Assembly: GCA_964643895.1 (NCBI GenBank)
Contig: CAZXUE010000021.1
Location: forward strand, 1 to 13,971
DNA from: UBA7683 sp964643895
Lineage (GTDB): Bacteria > Patescibacteriota > Saccharimonadia > Saccharimonadales > UBA7683
Reading direction: 5' to 3'
Length of the DNA: 13,971 nt
In this document: positions 13,838-13,971 of the stretch, one piece after another
Numbering within the stretch: position 1 is the stretch's first letter
Layout of the letters: each line of letters starts with the position of its first letter
Position numbers and translations under genes: made by a program
The notes under the pieces: generated by a model
What the model saw: the letters and a program-made list of their open reading frames with translations, nothing else
What the model was told of the DNA's origin: nothing
Databases searched by the model: none

Positions 13838-13862
13838 AAAAAGACCTCCGAAGAAGTCTTTT
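13838..13862 (-). terminator. Factor-independent terminator of tRNA-Asn
   Basis: Stem AAAAGACTTC / GAGGTCTTTT (10 bp, one G-U) closed by a UUCG tetraloop, continuing into a T-run (TTTTTT) on the minus strand, 13 bases after the tRNA. A textbook structure. Confidence 0.85.
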
Positions 13863-13875
13863 AGCATAAGCTTAT

Positions 13876-13950
13876 TGGCTCCGGCGGCTGGATTCGAACC
13901 AGCGACCTAATGGTTAACAGCCATCCGCTCTACCGCTGAGCTACGCCGGA
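13876..13950 (-). tRNA. tRNA-Asn (anticodon GTT)
   Basis: 75 bases including an encoded CCA. Acceptor TCCGGCG / CGCCGGA with discriminator G, D-arm GCTCAGCGGTAGAGC, anticodon loop CTGTTAA with GTT, and T-arm GCTGG-TTCGAAT-CCAGC. All arms pair. The promoter lies outside the window. Confidence 0.97.
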
Positions 13951-13971
13951 ATATTTGTAGTGGAAGGTGCA

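Noticed and set aside
1..13971. CRISPR array or large tandem repeat
   Set aside because: I found no regularly spaced direct repeats; the repeats seen are isolated palindromes.

Overview
The window looks like chromosomal accessory DNA of a Candidatus Patescibacteria (CPR) bacterium, most likely a Saccharibacteria (TM7) relative. This is an inference. It rests on the mix of sortase-linked surface proteins, a FISUMP-type surface protein, a choice-of-anchor-U-type domain ending in APNTGL, many small membrane proteins and several proteins without recognisable families. The standard code fits all genes. Nearly everything is on the minus strand.

Layout. (a) 69-914 (+): a ParB-domain plus DNA methyltransferase gene of phage/plasmid type. 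It loses its 3' half at about 861-866, exactly where a convergent minus-strand surface-protein gene (819-1913) is also cut. (b) 1914-2184: the control region of that surface gene. It has a TTGTCA / TATAAT promoter whose spacer contains a run of ten G, the layout of a phase-variable promoter. (c) 2185-3210: ParA/MinD-like ATPase. (d) 3240-5890: a two-component system (sensor kinase, OmpR-type regulator) and a small exported protein, with palindromic repeat elements between the genes. (e) 6138-6296: a 52-residue membrane protein. (f) 6569-9869: a lectin-like surface protein followed directly by its probable sortase. (g) 10004-10213: a 69-residue membrane protein. (h) 10378-12465: a large cytoplasmic protein that I do not recognise. 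(i) 12741-13253 and 13429-13779: two further unrecognised proteins. (j) 13876-13950: tRNA-Asn with a strong terminator.

How it may work together (inference): the segment 819-9869 reads as a cell-surface locus. It holds a switchable surface protein, a C-type lectin-domain protein with the carbohydrate-binding EPN/WND signature, a dedicated sortase and a two-component system with an exported partner. For an epibiotic bacterium this would suit attachment to, or sensing of, a host cell.

Three non-coding patterns stand out. First, the G10 promoter. Second, a set of three different palindromic elements that all end in GTCAT...ATGAC. Third, a split in translation signals: about half the genes have a clear Shine-Dalgarno sequence, the others have a -10 hexamer only 6-7 bases before the start codon and no Shine-Dalgarno, which implies leaderless mRNAs.
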